Notes: generated from the letters alone by a model not told the origin. Positions 28,746 through 37,640 are shown, numbered from the stretch's first letter. The stretch is DNA of 64,000 bases from Vogesella oryzae (GCF_902829295.1 NZ_CADEPL010000025.1:1-64000); one strand, 5' to 3'. Translations and numbers: made by a program.

Positions 28746-30230
28746 ATGACCGCTTCCGCCTATTCCCAGCTGGAATCCGTATTTACCCGTCTGTACCGCT
28801 ACCAGCATCTGGCCGCCATTGCCGGCTGGGATCAGGCCGCCATGATGCCGCCCAAGGGCAATGATGCCCGTGGTGCCGCCATGGCCGAGCTGCAGGTACT
28901 GATGCACGCCACGCTGACCGAGCCGGCGTTACAGCCGCTGCTGGCTGCCGCCGAGCAGGAGCCGCTGGACGACACCCGCCGCGCCTCGCTGCGCGAAATG
29001 CGCCGCAGCTGGCAGCATGCCAACCTGCTGCCGGCATCGCTGGTGGAAGCCAAGGCGCTGGCCGGCAGCCGTTGCGAACATGCCTGGCGCGAACAGCGCA
29101 AGGCGGGCGACTGGCAGGGCTTTCTCGGCAACTTCCGCGAGGTGGTGCAACTGTCGCGGCAGGAAGCGCAGCTGCTGGCCGAAGCCACCGGCAAGCGCCC
29201 GTACGATGCGCTGATGGACAAGTTCGAGCCGGGCATGAGCAGCGCCGAGGTGGAGCGCATCTTCGGCGACGTGAAAACCTGGCTGCCCGGCCTGATCCAG
29301 CAGGCCATGGCCAAGCAGGCGGGCGAGACGCTGCTGGCGGCACAGGGCCCGTTTGCGGTGGACAGCCAGCGCGCGCTGGGGGTGGAAATCATGGGGCTGC
29401 TCGGCTTCGATTTCGATGCCGGCCGGCTGGACGTGTCGGTGCACCCGTTCTGCGGCGGCGTGGCCGAAGACGTGCGCATTACCACCCGCTACCGCGACGA
29501 CGACTTCATGCAAAGCATGATGGGCATCGTGCACGAAACCGGCCACGCCCGTTACGAGCAATGCCTGCCGCGTGAGCTGGTGCATCTGCCGCTGGGGCAG
29601 GCGCGCTCGATGGGCATTCACGAAAGCCAGAGCCTGTCATTCGAGATGCAGCTGGGGCGCAGCCCCGCCTTCCTGCAGCTGATCGCACCGCTGGTGAAAA
29701 AACATCTCGGCGAGCAGGACGCTTTCGCTGCGGCCAACCTGGCGCGCATGTATACCCGCGTCCGTCCCGGCTATATCCGCGTCGATGCCGACGAGCTGAC
29801 CTATCCGGCGCACGTGATCCTGCGCTACGAGATCGAACGTGCGCTGATCGAAGGCGATATCGAGGCCGAGGACATCCCGGCGCTGTGGGACGAAAAAATG
29901 CAGGCCTATCTCGGCATCGACACCCGTGGCAATTACCGCGACGGCTGCCTGCAGGACATCCATTGGACCGATGGCAGCTTCGGCTACTTCCCCAGCTACA
30001 CCCTGGGCGCGATGTACGCGGCGCAGTATTTCGCTACCATCCGCCGCAGCGTGCCAGACCTGGATGCGCGCATCGCCGCCGGCGAGCTGGCGCCGGTCTT
30101 CGACTGGTTGGACGCCAACATCTGGTCGCAGGCCAGCCGCTGGGAAACCGCCGAGCTGGTACAGCGCGCCACCGGCGAGGCGCTGAACCCGGCACACTTC
30201 CGAGCCCATCTGGAAGCGCGTTATCTGTAA
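28746..30230 (+). CDS. M32 family carboxypeptidase
   Basis: 494-residue thermostable-carboxypeptidase-Taq type metallopeptidase. The zinc site is HETGH at residues 263-267, with the downstream GIHESQS Glu and the family's GYFPSYTLGAMYAAQ. It trims C-terminal residues from peptides in the cytoplasm. The start at 28746 follows TCTGGAG; the frame begins earlier at 28698 without family similarity. A motif copy lies 33 bp upstream, and a hairpin follows the stop. Confidence 0.93.
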   Translation: MTASAYSQLESVFTRLYRYQHLAAIAGWDQAAMMPPKGNDARGAAMAELQVLMHATLTEPALQPLLAAAEQEPLDDTRRASLREMRRSWQHANLLPASLVEAKALAGSRCEHAWREQRKAGDWQGFLGNFREVVQLSRQEAQLLAEATGKRPYDALMDKFEPGMSSAEVERIFGDVKTWLPGLIQQAMAKQAGETLLAAQGPFAVDSQRALGVEIMGLLGFDFDAGRLDVSVHPFCGGVAEDVRITTRYRDDDFMQSMMGIVHETGHARYEQCLPRELVHLPLGQARSMGIHESQSLSFEMQLGRSPAFLQLIAPLVKKHLGEQDAFAAANLARMYTRVRPGYIRVDADELTYPAHVILRYEIERALIEGDIEAEDIPALWDEKMQAYLGIDTRGNYRDGCLQDIHWTDGSFGYFPSYTLGAMYAAQYFATIRRSVPDLDARIAAGELAPVFDWLDANIWSQASRWETAELVQRATGEALNPAHFRAHLEARYL

Positions 30231-30255
30231 GACAGCACTGGACCGTAGATGGAAT

Positions 30256-30282
30256 AACGGCGGCTCATAATGAGCCGCCGTT
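30256..30282 (+). terminator. Hairpin after the M32 peptidase
   Basis: AACGGCGGCTCA (30256-30267) and TGAGCCGCCGTT (30271-30282) form a perfect 12-bp stem with a TAA loop, 26 bp after the stop. The following sequence is only weakly T-rich. Confidence 0.75.
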
Positions 30283-30343
30283 AATGTTTATAGGCCAAAG
30301 AGCATGTGGCCAAATCCTTCGGGCTGATTCGCGCTTTTAGTAT

Positions 30344-30886
30344 CTAGAACTGCTGTTCACACGGGTCGCCATCGTGATCGCCGTCCATTTTTGTGTCCGG
30401 GCAGTGTTGCAGGAAATAAAGCGCCTCTTCCTTGGAGCGCATCTGTGAGCAATGCTGGCGACCATCGCAACTGAACTGATGCTGACTGGCAGGTTCTAGC
30501 GGACTGGTCTGCTGTGACAAGATGGCGTCTGCTGCCGCTATCGTGGCGTGTGCCTGGTAGCGCTGATAGCCGAAATAGCCAAGACCGGCGACTACTGCGG
30601 TAGCAAGCAATATGTGGCTGAAGCTGGTTTTGGGGCGCACGGGCTGGCGGGCAGGGCGCACGGAGCGGGATGCAGCGAAACCTTTGCCCTGTATCTGGCA
30701 GGCTGCCGCTTTGCCGTCCCGTCCCTGTTTCAGCTCGAAGGAAACCAGCCAGCCCAGCTGCGGGCGGACGCCGGTGGCCGGGCAGTCACTGATGTGAAAG
30801 AAGACTTCTCCCTTGGTGTCTTGGCGCTGAATGAAACCGTAACCCTTGTCATCTAACCAGCGGGTGATGGTGCCGTAGTAAGCCAT
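30344..30886 (-). CDS. Cold-shock domain / TM / Excalibur fusion protein
   Basis: 180 residues in three parts. Residues 1-65 are a cold-shock OB-fold with the RNA-binding motifs KGYGFIQ and GEVFFHIS. A hydrophobic segment spans about 90-107. Residues 137-180 are an Excalibur calcium-binding domain ending in the exact DxDxDGxxCE motif (DGDHDGDPCE, 168-177) with two paired cysteines before it. The topology puts an RNA- or DNA-binding domain in the cytoplasm and a Ca-binding domain outside. Single gene, own transcript; function unknown. Confidence 0.85.
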   Translation of the reverse strand: MAYYGTITRWLDDKGYGFIQRQDTKGEVFFHISDCPATGVRPQLGWLVSFELKQGRDGKAAACQIQGKGFAASRSVRPARQPVRPKTSFSHILLATAVVAGLGYFGYQRYQAHATIAAADAILSQQTSPLEPASQHQFSCDGRQHCSQMRSKEEALYFLQHCPDTKMDGDHDGDPCEQQF

Positions 30887-31076
30887 ATTCTTGCCCTGAT
30901 TATGGAGTCGGCATTGTAGCGGCTTTTATCCCGAAAGAATTTCTGGCTAGTTGCTAGTCTGGTACAACATGGCTGCGCCATCGCGCTTGGCTGCCAGTTT
31001 TTCCAATTGTGTCTTACCCGAGTAACGGCACGCCATGCGGGGGCGCAGAAGAGGTATGCCGCTTGCCGCGCGGAAC

Positions 31077-31280
31077 TTACAGCCTCACAAAGTACGGCAC
31101 CGCCGCGATGGCCACGCCGGCCGCGACCAGTTGCCAGCTGCTGGCAATGAGGTAGGGCACCACCATCAGTGCGATGCCGCACAGCAGCGGCACCAGCGCG
31201 CGCTGCTTTTTGCCGTAGATGAAATAGCCGAAGCCGACGGAGCTGACGACGACGCCCCAGAGCAGTAAAGCCGCGTTCAT
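31077..31280 (-). CDS. Small two-helix inner-membrane protein
   Basis: 67 residues with hydrophobic stretches at about 4-22 and 28-62 joined by a basic YGKKQRA turn. This is a recurrent small protein type annotated as hypothetical or amino-acid-transport-like. The GCCACGCCC leader has no strong ribosome-binding site. Function unknown, though the pattern of codon use and lack of overlap support a real gene. Confidence 0.6.
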   Translation of the reverse strand: MNAALLLWGVVVSSVGFGYFIYGKKQRALVPLLCGIALMVVPYLIASSWQLVAAGVAIAAVPYFVRL

Positions 31281-31446
31281 GGGCGTGGCTCCTGTCGCCG
31301 GCGGAAAGAGGTGTTGACTGTCATGTTGTTCCTTGCTGCGGATCGCGTGCAGGGCAAGCCTGGTGCCTGGTGTGTCGTGCCGGGTTTTCTTGCTGCGCTA
31401 ACCGCTGCGTAGCGCAAAGTCCGATGCACCATCACGGCGGATAGCG

Positions 31447-32880
31447 TCAGCTGGCGACGCTGCGTGCCAGCTCGCCCAGCCGCTGCAGCGCGCCGACATA
31501 GCGCTCGTCCAGCGGCTGGCAGCAGGACAGCCGCAGCGCATTGCGATAGCGGCCGCCCGGCGAGTACAACGGGCCGGGCGAGATGCTGATGCGCTCGGCG
31601 ATGGCGGCGTGGAACAGCGCCACGGTGTCGTAGTTTTCCGGCAACTCCACCCAGATCAAAAAGCCGCCGCTGGGATTGGTTGCGTGGGTGCCGGGCGGGA
31701 AGTACTCGGCGATCAAGGCGCGCACCTTGTCCACGTGCAGCGCGTAACGGCGCTTGAGCGCGCGCAGATGGTGGTCGTAGCCGCCGGACTCCAGAAACGC
31801 GCCCAGGGTTTCGCACAGCACCAGCGGTTCGGCGATGGAGCTGGCGAACTTCAGCTTCTTGATCTCCTCGCCGAAGCGACCACCTTCCAGCCAGCCGACG
31901 CGGAAATCCGGCGCCAGCGTCTTGGTGTAGCTGGCGCAGACCAGCACCCAGCCGTCCTGGTCGAAGGCCTTCACCGCCGGCTGCAGCGCGTCGCCGAACT
32001 GCAGCTCGGCATACAGCGCGTCCTCGATCAGCGGCACGCGGTGGCGATTGACCAGTGCGGCCAACCTTTTCTTGTTGTCGGTGCTCATGCTGCAACCCAG
32101 CGGGTTGTGCACATTGGGCATGGCGATGATGGCGTTGAGGCGTTGTTCCTGCAGCAGCAGCTCCAGCGCGTCCAGCGCCAGGCCGTGTTGCGGATCGGTG
32201 GGGATTTCCACCGCCTTCAGCCCCAGGCTGGTGAACAGCGGCAGCAGGTTGAAATAGGTGGGCGATTCGATACCCACGGTGTCGCCAGGGCGGGTAATGG
32301 CGCGCAGCGCCAGCTGCAGCGCTTCCATCGCGCCGTGGGTGAGGATGATGTTGTCGGCCTGCAGCGCCATGCCCAGCTCCAGCCCGCGGCGGGCGATCTG
32401 GGTGCGCAGCCGTTCCGAGCCCGGCGGCAGCGCGTAATTGCCCACCAGCCCCGGCTGCTTGCGCAGCACCTGGCCCATCAGCCGCGCCAGCTTGGCCGAC
32501 GGGTAGAAGTCGCCGCCGCGCGGGCAGGCCAGCGCCATGTCGATGTAGCCCGGTGTCTGCTGCGCCTTCAGTGCCGCGCCGATCAGGTCCAGCACCGCGC
32601 CATCGGTACCGCGTGCCGGTCCTGGGCGGTGGCTGGCGCCGCGCGCCGGCGACGGCAAGCGCGAGCGCACGTAGTAGCCGCTTTGCGGCCGCGCCTCGAT
32701 CAGGCCGCGGTCTTCCAGCACGCGGTAGGCGGCCACCACGGTGTTGAGCGACAACTGCCGGCTGCTGGCGGTCTTGCGCACCGATGGCAGGCGCGAGCCG
32801 GGCGGCAGCGTGCCCAGGTTGATGGCAGAAGACAGGTCGTCGGCAAGTTGCTGGTACAGCGTGGCAGTAGTCATCGGCAT
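31447..32880 (-). CDS. MocR-type GntR regulator with aminotransferase domain
   Basis: 477 residues. An N-terminal winged helix (about 5-75: LPPGSRLPSVRKTASSRQL, VVAAYRVLEDRGLIEARP) joins a fold-type I aminotransferase domain (MALACPRGGDFYPS, AMPNVHNPLG, YTKTLAPDFRVGW with the PLP Lys). MocR regulators bind PLP and usually activate divergent amino-acid genes. It is divergent from a LysE-type exporter, with 145 bp holding GTGACAG repeats. Effector unknown. Confidence 0.93.
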   Translation of the reverse strand: MPMTTATLYQQLADDLSSAINLGTLPPGSRLPSVRKTASSRQLSLNTVVAAYRVLEDRGLIEARPQSGYYVRSRLPSPARGASHRPGPARGTDGAVLDLIGAALKAQQTPGYIDMALACPRGGDFYPSAKLARLMGQVLRKQPGLVGNYALPPGSERLRTQIARRGLELGMALQADNIILTHGAMEALQLALRAITRPGDTVGIESPTYFNLLPLFTSLGLKAVEIPTDPQHGLALDALELLLQEQRLNAIIAMPNVHNPLGCSMSTDNKKRLAALVNRHRVPLIEDALYAELQFGDALQPAVKAFDQDGWVLVCASYTKTLAPDFRVGWLEGGRFGEEIKKLKFASSIAEPLVLCETLGAFLESGGYDHHLRALKRRYALHVDKVRALIAEYFPPGTHATNPSGGFLIWVELPENYDTVALFHAAIAERISISPGPLYSPGGRYRNALRLSCCQPLDERYVGALQRLGELARSVAS

Positions 32881-32883
32881 CTC

Positions 32884-32947
32884 GTGACAGCGGGGTGATA
32901 AAACGGTGGTGACAGTTGCCGCTTGGTGCTAACTGTCACCGTGACAA
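32884..32947. promoter_or_regulatory. Candidate MocR operator array (GTGACAG repeats)
   Basis: GTGACAG at 32884-32890, GGTGACAGTT at 32908-32917, its exact inverse AACTGTCACC at 32931-32940, and GTGACAA at 32941-32947 crowd the divergent gap. The central pair is a 10-bp perfect inverted repeat with a 13-bp spacer. MocR proteins typically use repeated half-sites of this kind. Confidence 0.65.
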
Positions 32948-33025
32948 TAACAAATCCGTGCGGCTGTAACCAGCGTGCTGCGAACGCTAGCATGGCTCCA
33001 TCCCCACCTGTTCAAGGAGACTGCC

Positions 33026-33634
33026 ATGCTGAGCTGGCCGCTGATGAGTTATGTTGCGCTAATGTCGATCACCCCCGGTCCCAACAACCTGATGTTGGCC
33101 GCATCCGGGGTCAACTTCGGCTGGCGCCGCACCGTGCCGCATATGCTGGGTATTTCCGGCGGTCACGGCCTGCAGATATTGCTGGTGTCGCTGCTGCTGG
33201 GCTGGGTGCTGGCGCTGCTGGAGCATGGCCGGCTGTGGCTGGCGCTGGCCGGCTGCGGCTACCTGTTCTGGCTGTCGTGGCAGGTGTGGCGCGCCGGTGC
33301 GCCGCAGAGCCGCCAGAGCGCCAGACCGCTGGGTTTCATCGGCGCGGCGGCGTTCCAGTGGGTAAACCCCAAGGCCTGGGTGATGGTGGTCAATACCAGC
33401 GTGCTGTTCCTGCCGCACGATGCCACCGCCGGACATTCGCTGCTGCTGGCCGGCATCTGCGCCATGATCAACCTGCCCTGCATAGCGGTGTGGGTTGGTA
33501 TGGGCGATGCACTGCGCCACCATCTGTCGCGCGATAGTGTGCGCAGTGCTTTCAACGCGGTGATGGCACTGGCGATGGCGAGCACCGCCGGCTATCTGCT
33601 GTGGGATGAATTGCTGATTTCGGGAGTGTGGTAA
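33026..33634 (+). CDS. LysE/RhtB family amino-acid exporter
   Basis: 202 residues with six hydrophobic segments. The N-terminal SITPGPNNLMLAASGVNFGWRR is the family signature, and FQWVNPKAWVM is the conserved middle loop. It exports amino acids or derivatives across the inner membrane. AAGGAG precedes ATG 33026. It is divergent from the MocR gene and overlaps the racemase start by one base (TAATG), so exporter and racemase form a unit, which suggests an amino-acid substrate. Confidence 0.9.
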   Translation: MLSWPLMSYVALMSITPGPNNLMLAASGVNFGWRRTVPHMLGISGGHGLQILLVSLLLGWVLALLEHGRLWLALAGCGYLFWLSWQVWRAGAPQSRQSARPLGFIGAAAFQWVNPKAWVMVVNTSVLFLPHDATAGHSLLLAGICAMINLPCIAVWVGMGDALRHHLSRDSVRSAFNAVMALAMASTAGYLLWDELLISGVW

Positions 33635-34326
33635 TGCGTTATCTGGGTTTGCTGGGCGGCATGAGCTGGGAGTCGACACTGCACTACTACCAGCAGATTA
33701 ACGAAGGCGTGCGCGAACGCCTTGGCGGGCTGCACTCGGCGCCGCTATTGTTGCACAGCGTGGATTTTGCACCGGTCGCCGACCTGCAGCAGCGTGGCGA
33801 GTGGCAGGCGCTGGGTGCGCAGCTCGCGTGCGCGGCGCAGGGGCTGGTGCAGGCCGGTGCCCGCGGCCTGCTGCTGTGTACCAATACCATGCACAAGGTG
33901 GCGCCACAGATCGAAGCGGCAGTGGACGTGCCCTTGCTGCATATCGCCGACCCTACCATTACCGCGCTGCAGGCGGCGGGTGTCCGCCGCGTCGGGTTGC
34001 TGGCGACCGGCTTCACCATGGAGCAGGATTTCTATCGCCAGAGGTTGGCCGCCGCCGGGCTGGCGGTGCTGCTGCCGGATGCCGCCGACCGTAGCGAGGT
34101 GCATCGGGTCATTTTCGACGAACTGTGTCTGGGCCAGGTGCTGGCAGCATCGCGCGAGCGTTATCGGGCCATCATCGGGCGGCTGCAGGCGGCAGGGGCC
34201 GAGGCGGTGATCCTGGGCTGCACCGAGATCGGCATGCTGTTGCAGCCGGAGCACAGCCCGCTGCCGCTGTTCGATACCACCGCGCTGCATGCCGCCGCCG
34301 CCGTTACCTGGCTGCAGGGGGGATGA
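33634..34326 (+). CDS. Aspartate/glutamate racemase family protein
   Basis: 230 residues. The two-cysteine racemase pattern is present: LGLLGGMSWESTLHYYQQIN start, LLLCTNTMHKVA with the first catalytic Cys, and VILGCTEIGMLL with the second. Length matches aspartate racemase (about 230). Coupled to the exporter upstream, it probably interconverts the L and D forms of an acidic amino acid. A motif copy lies at about 34041. Confidence 0.9.
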   Translation: MRYLGLLGGMSWESTLHYYQQINEGVRERLGGLHSAPLLLHSVDFAPVADLQQRGEWQALGAQLACAAQGLVQAGARGLLLCTNTMHKVAPQIEAAVDVPLLHIADPTITALQAAGVRRVGLLATGFTMEQDFYRQRLAAAGLAVLLPDAADRSEVHRVIFDELCLGQVLAASRERYRAIIGRLQAAGAEAVILGCTEIGMLLQPEHSPLPLFDTTALHAAAAVTWLQGG

Positions 34327-34426
34327 CACGCGGTCAGCGCAACTCGGAGCCGGAATATATTGGGAAATACTTTTGCCGCTAGCGATAATGCAGTATCCAC
34401 CCTGATAACAAGACAAGGGGACGGCT

Positions 34427-35179
34427 GTGGGCAAGGCAAAGTGGGGCGTATTGCTGGCGTTATTGCTGGCCGGGGCCGCGCAGGCGCAGACACTGACGGT
34501 GTGTGCCGAACGCTGGCTGCCGTTTATCTCCCGTGATAGCGGCGGTGTGGTGCGTGGTCTGGCCGTCGATGCGCTGAACCGCGCGGCCGCTAGCCGCGGG
34601 GTATCGGTGCGTTACCAGTTTCTGGCCATCAGCGGTTGCTACCGGCAGGCCGCCAGTGGTGGTGCCGACATCGTGGCATTTGCTACCGCCGAGGAAAGCC
34701 CTGCCGGCTGGCTACTGACGCGCAAGCCGATGGTGTACTGGCCGCTGTATGCCTGGGTGCGGCGCGATGACGGCGCGCAGCGCTACCAGGGGCTGCAGCA
34801 GTTCACCGGCATGCGCGTGGCGTGGGTGTCGAATTACGATTATCCGGAGCAGATGAGCCGCCACAGCAACTGGACGCGGGTAGAAGCGCAAGACTCCTAT
34901 GCCTCGCTCACCATGCTGGCTGGCGGACGGGTGGATGTGGTGTTTGATGACGTCCAGGCCACCGTGGACGTGTCCCGCCAGGTCGGCGGGCGGGTTAAGC
35001 GGCTGGATGGCCTGGTCGGCAGCCATCAGGAAGACTTCAGCCTGCGCCCGGGGCTGGCCTGGCTGCGTGATGCACTGGACAGCGAAGCGGCGCACATGGC
35101 GGCCAACGGCGAGCTGGACGCGTTTTACCGCAAATACTTTCAGGCCAGCTGGGAGCAGGTGCAGGCGGTGCCGCACTGA
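34427..35179 (+). CDS. Periplasmic solute-binding protein, family 3
   Basis: 250 residues with a signal peptide (about 1-21, KWGVLLALLLAGAAQAQ) and the SBP_bac_3 pattern: LTVCAERWLPFI at the mature N-terminus, GLAVDALNRAA and RVDVVFDDVQATV. It is an amino-acid-type binding protein. No permease or ATPase gene is nearby, so it may be an orphan receptor. The start is GTG at 34427, with AAGGGGA eight bases before. Confidence 0.85.
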   Translation: MGKAKWGVLLALLLAGAAQAQTLTVCAERWLPFISRDSGGVVRGLAVDALNRAAASRGVSVRYQFLAISGCYRQAASGGADIVAFATAEESPAGWLLTRKPMVYWPLYAWVRRDDGAQRYQGLQQFTGMRVAWVSNYDYPEQMSRHSNWTRVEAQDSYASLTMLAGGRVDVVFDDVQATVDVSRQVGGRVKRLDGLVGSHQEDFSLRPGLAWLRDALDSEAAHMAANGELDAFYRKYFQASWEQVQAVPH

Positions 35180-35186
35180 GCCATGA

Positions 35187-36440
35187 CTAGGCGCCAGCCT
35201 GCGCGGCCCGCCACGCCAGCAGGCCCTGTGCCGCCGCCTGACCGGTGGCCAGACAGGCGGTGAGCAGATAGCCGCCGGTCGGTGCCTCCCAGTCCAGCAT
35301 CTCGCCGGCACAGAACACCCCGGGCAGGGCCGTCAGCATCTGCCGCTTATCCAGCGCTTCAAAACGTACGCCGCCGGCGGTGCTGATGGCTTCATCAATC
35401 GGCCGCGTGGCGCGTAGCGTGAGCGGCAGCGCCTTGATGGCCGCGGCCAACCGGGTCATGTCATTGAAACTGTCCTTGTCCAGCAATTCGCGCAGCAGAC
35501 CGGCGCGCGCGCCGTCGATGCCGCACTGCTTGCGCAGGTGGTTGGCCAGCGAGGCCGCGCCACGGCCGCGCTGCAGTTCGGCGGTAAGCCGGGCCAGATC
35601 GCGGTCCGGCGCCAGATCCAGCTGGATGGTAGCGCTGCCGTCGCGGTTGATGCGTTCGCGGATGGCGGCGGCAAATCCGTATACCAGATTGCCCTCGATG
35701 CCATCGTGGGTCAGCACCATCTCGCCACGCCGGCGCAGCGGCTGGCCATGCACATCCTCGAAATTCAGCGCCACGTTCTTCAGCGGGCTGCCGGCAAACT
35801 TGGCGGCGAAGTGCTCGCTCCAGCCACAGACAAAGCCGCAGTTGGCCGCCTGCAGGGGCGCCAGCGCCACGCCGCGTGCCGCCAGCAGCGGCAACCACTT
35901 GCCATCCGATCCCAGTTTGGCCCAGCTGCCGCCGCCCAGCGCCAGCACGGTGGGGGCCGCATCGCGCAGCACCTCGCCATCCGGGGTGGCAAAGCGCAGG
36001 CGGCCGGCATCGTCCCAGCCCAGCCAACGGTGGCGCACATGCAATTGCAGCCCGGCATCACGCAGCCGCGCCAGCCAGGCGCGCAGCAGCGGTGCTGCCT
36101 TCATCGCGGTGGGAAACACCTTGCCGGAGCTGCCGACAAAGGTGTCGATGCCCAGACCGTGCACCCAGCTGCGTAGCGCGTCGGCGTCGAAAGCGTCGAT
36201 GGCGGGTGTCAGCTCGGCTTCTCGCAAGCCATAGCGCGCCAGAAACGGCGCGCGCGGTTCGCTGTGGGTAATGTTCATGCCGCCGACGCCGGCCAGCAGG
36301 AACTTGCGGCCAACCGAAGGCATGGCATCAAACAGCTCCACCGCCATGCCGTGCTGCAGCAGCACCTCGGCAGCCATCAGGCCGGCAGGACCGCCACCGA
36401 TGACGATGGCGCGGTTGGGGGTGGAAGTAGCGTGAGTCAT
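35187..36440 (-). CDS. FAD-dependent oxidoreductase, HI0933/YhiN family
   Basis: 417-residue flavoprotein. IVIGGGPAGLMAAEVLLQHG binds FAD, GRKFLLAGVGGMNITH is the HI0933-family signature, and the C-terminal GVFCAGEMLDWEAPTGGYLLTACLATG closes the FAD site. The branch resembles the TIGR03862 group. Redox partner and substrate are unknown. It is convergent with the solute-binding protein. Motif copies lie inside (35444, 35841, 36307) and just upstream (36456). Confidence 0.9.
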   Translation of the reverse strand: MTHATSTPNRAIVIGGGPAGLMAAEVLLQHGMAVELFDAMPSVGRKFLLAGVGGMNITHSEPRAPFLARYGLREAELTPAIDAFDADALRSWVHGLGIDTFVGSSGKVFPTAMKAAPLLRAWLARLRDAGLQLHVRHRWLGWDDAGRLRFATPDGEVLRDAAPTVLALGGGSWAKLGSDGKWLPLLAARGVALAPLQAANCGFVCGWSEHFAAKFAGSPLKNVALNFEDVHGQPLRRRGEMVLTHDGIEGNLVYGFAAAIRERINRDGSATIQLDLAPDRDLARLTAELQRGRGAASLANHLRKQCGIDGARAGLLRELLDKDSFNDMTRLAAAIKALPLTLRATRPIDEAISTAGGVRFEALDKRQMLTALPGVFCAGEMLDWEAPTGGYLLTACLATGQAAAQGLLAWRAAQAGA

Positions 36441-36745
36441 GCAAAAAGCCTGGCAAGGTTGGCCGCAACGGGCGAGGGGGCGATTGTACCGGATCGGCGG
36501 CAGCTTGAAGCCATCAGGGGGTACTGATGAAGGTACGGTATTGAGCCGGCGTGATAGGCCCTGGGGGAGGGGCTGTGCCGCAGCGCTTTTGGGGCGATGT
36601 ATTTTCCTGTGCGAAGCGATTTCATGCGTACTGAGTTTGCGGTGGCCGCAAATGACTGTTTAAAATTGCGGGTTGTCGAATTGTTGGCGAAATAGTTGAT
36701 TTTTAATTGAATTGTTGTGTTTTGTAGCGAATTGAAAAGAGAAAT
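36441..36745. other. Gene-free region upstream of the Nudix gene
   Basis: The first 40 bp hold one dispersed-motif copy (36456-36468). The last 110 bp before ATG 36746 are conspicuously AT-rich with repeated GAATTG and TTGTTG-like words (for example 36680-36740). No gene, RNA or consensus promoter is clear. The AT-rich tract is probably the Nudix promoter region. Confidence 0.5.
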
Positions 36746-37222
36746 ATGTCATTTGTTTCGGAAAAAAATGGTTACGAATCCAGGCTGTGTCCCACCCTGC
36801 CGCGGCTTGCCACCGCCATTATCGAATTGCCGGACGGGGTGCTGATGACGGCCAGTCATAGCGGCCGTTTTGGCCTGCCGGGCGGGCCGTCGCAACGTGG
36901 CGAGCTGCGTTCGCAGGCGCTGCTGCGCCATATCCGCGAGCAGACCGGGCTGCGCATCAATACCATGCTGTATCTGTTCGATCACATCACCCAGCACAAT
37001 GCGCACAAGGTGTATCTGGCGATTGCCCAGGGCGCGCCGCGGCTGCAGGAAGCCGGTAGCCGCATGACGCTGATTACCTCGCCGGATACTGATACCGATG
37101 TGCATGTCGAGTCGCGCGCCATCCTGCGCCGTTATGCCAAGGTGCGTGGCGAGCAGGGGCCGAAGAGCGAGGCAGTGCGCGCCATGCTGCAGTTGGCGCG
37201 CTATATCGCCAAGGTGGAATGA
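36746..37222 (+). CDS. Nudix-fold protein with degenerate Nudix box
   Basis: 158 residues with a Nudix-like layout: LATAIIELPDGVLMTA, then GGPSQRGELRSQALLRHIRE and TGL in place of the GX5EX7REUXEEXGU box. The Arg and one Glu are kept, but the Glu after Arg is His and the second Glu of the EE pair is Gln, so two metal ligands are missing. It may be inactive or altered in chemistry. AGAGAAAT gives a weak ribosome-binding site. It overlaps the thioredoxin-like gene by four bases (ATGA). Confidence 0.75.
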   Translation: MSFVSEKNGYESRLCPTLPRLATAIIELPDGVLMTASHSGRFGLPGGPSQRGELRSQALLRHIREQTGLRINTMLYLFDHITQHNAHKVYLAIAQGAPRLQEAGSRMTLITSPDTDTDVHVESRAILRRYAKVRGEQGPKSEAVRAMLQLARYIAKVE

Positions 37223-37578
37223 GCGGGGTAACGGCTGTGTCGGACCGCTGGCAGCCGCTCGACGAGTTCGGCTTCGATTCCGCGCTGGCGCGGCAAGCGG
37301 GCGTGAGTCTGGTGATGTTCGGGCAGCCGCATTGCGGCGCCTGTCGCGGCTGGCACGCGCAGTTGCCGCACTGGCTGGCAGCGGACTTCACGCTGTTTTA
37401 TGTCGATGTGGCGGTGGCTACCGCGCTGGCGCGCCGCTTCGAGCTGTTTCATCTGCCGGCCTTTGCGCTGTACCGCGACGGTGTTTTCCACTGCCTGTGG
37501 CGCAGTGCCTTCAGTCGCGGTGAGGTTGGCCGCACGTTGGCGATCGCGCTGGCGGCGCCGGCGCAAGAGGAACCCTGA
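37219..37578 (+). CDS. Thioredoxin-family protein (CGAC site)
   Basis: 119-residue thioredoxin fold. The active-site motif is HCGACRGWH near residue 39 (CxxC with Gly-Ala), VDVAVATALARRF and the cis-Pro in FHLPAFALYRDG follow, and the C-terminus ends after the last helix. There is no signal peptide, so it is cytoplasmic. Its ATG overlaps the Nudix stop. Such short thioredoxins act on specific disulfides; the coupled Nudix protein could be its partner. Confidence 0.85.
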   Translation: MSGVTAVSDRWQPLDEFGFDSALARQAGVSLVMFGQPHCGACRGWHAQLPHWLAADFTLFYVDVAVATALARRFELFHLPAFALYRDGVFHCLWRSAFSRGEVGRTLAIALAAPAQEEP

Positions 37579-37598
37579 CAGCCGATGTCTTGATATCA

Positions 37599-37624
37599 AA
37601 AAAGCCCGCAGTTGCGGGCTTTTT
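37599..37624. terminator. Bidirectional terminator between convergent genes
   Basis: AAAAAGCCCGCA (37599-37610) and TGCGGGCTTTTT (37613-37624) form a perfect stem with As on one side and Ts on the other. It serves the thioredoxin gene (plus) and the membrane protein gene ending at 37641 (minus). Confidence 0.92.
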
Positions 37625-37640
37625 GCTTGCCGGTGGCGGT

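Noticed and set aside
31277-32095. Minus-strand frame of 272 codons before the MocR gene
   Set aside because: Arg/Ala-rich out-of-frame shadow of the MocR aminotransferase domain; its last part lies in the non-coding gap.
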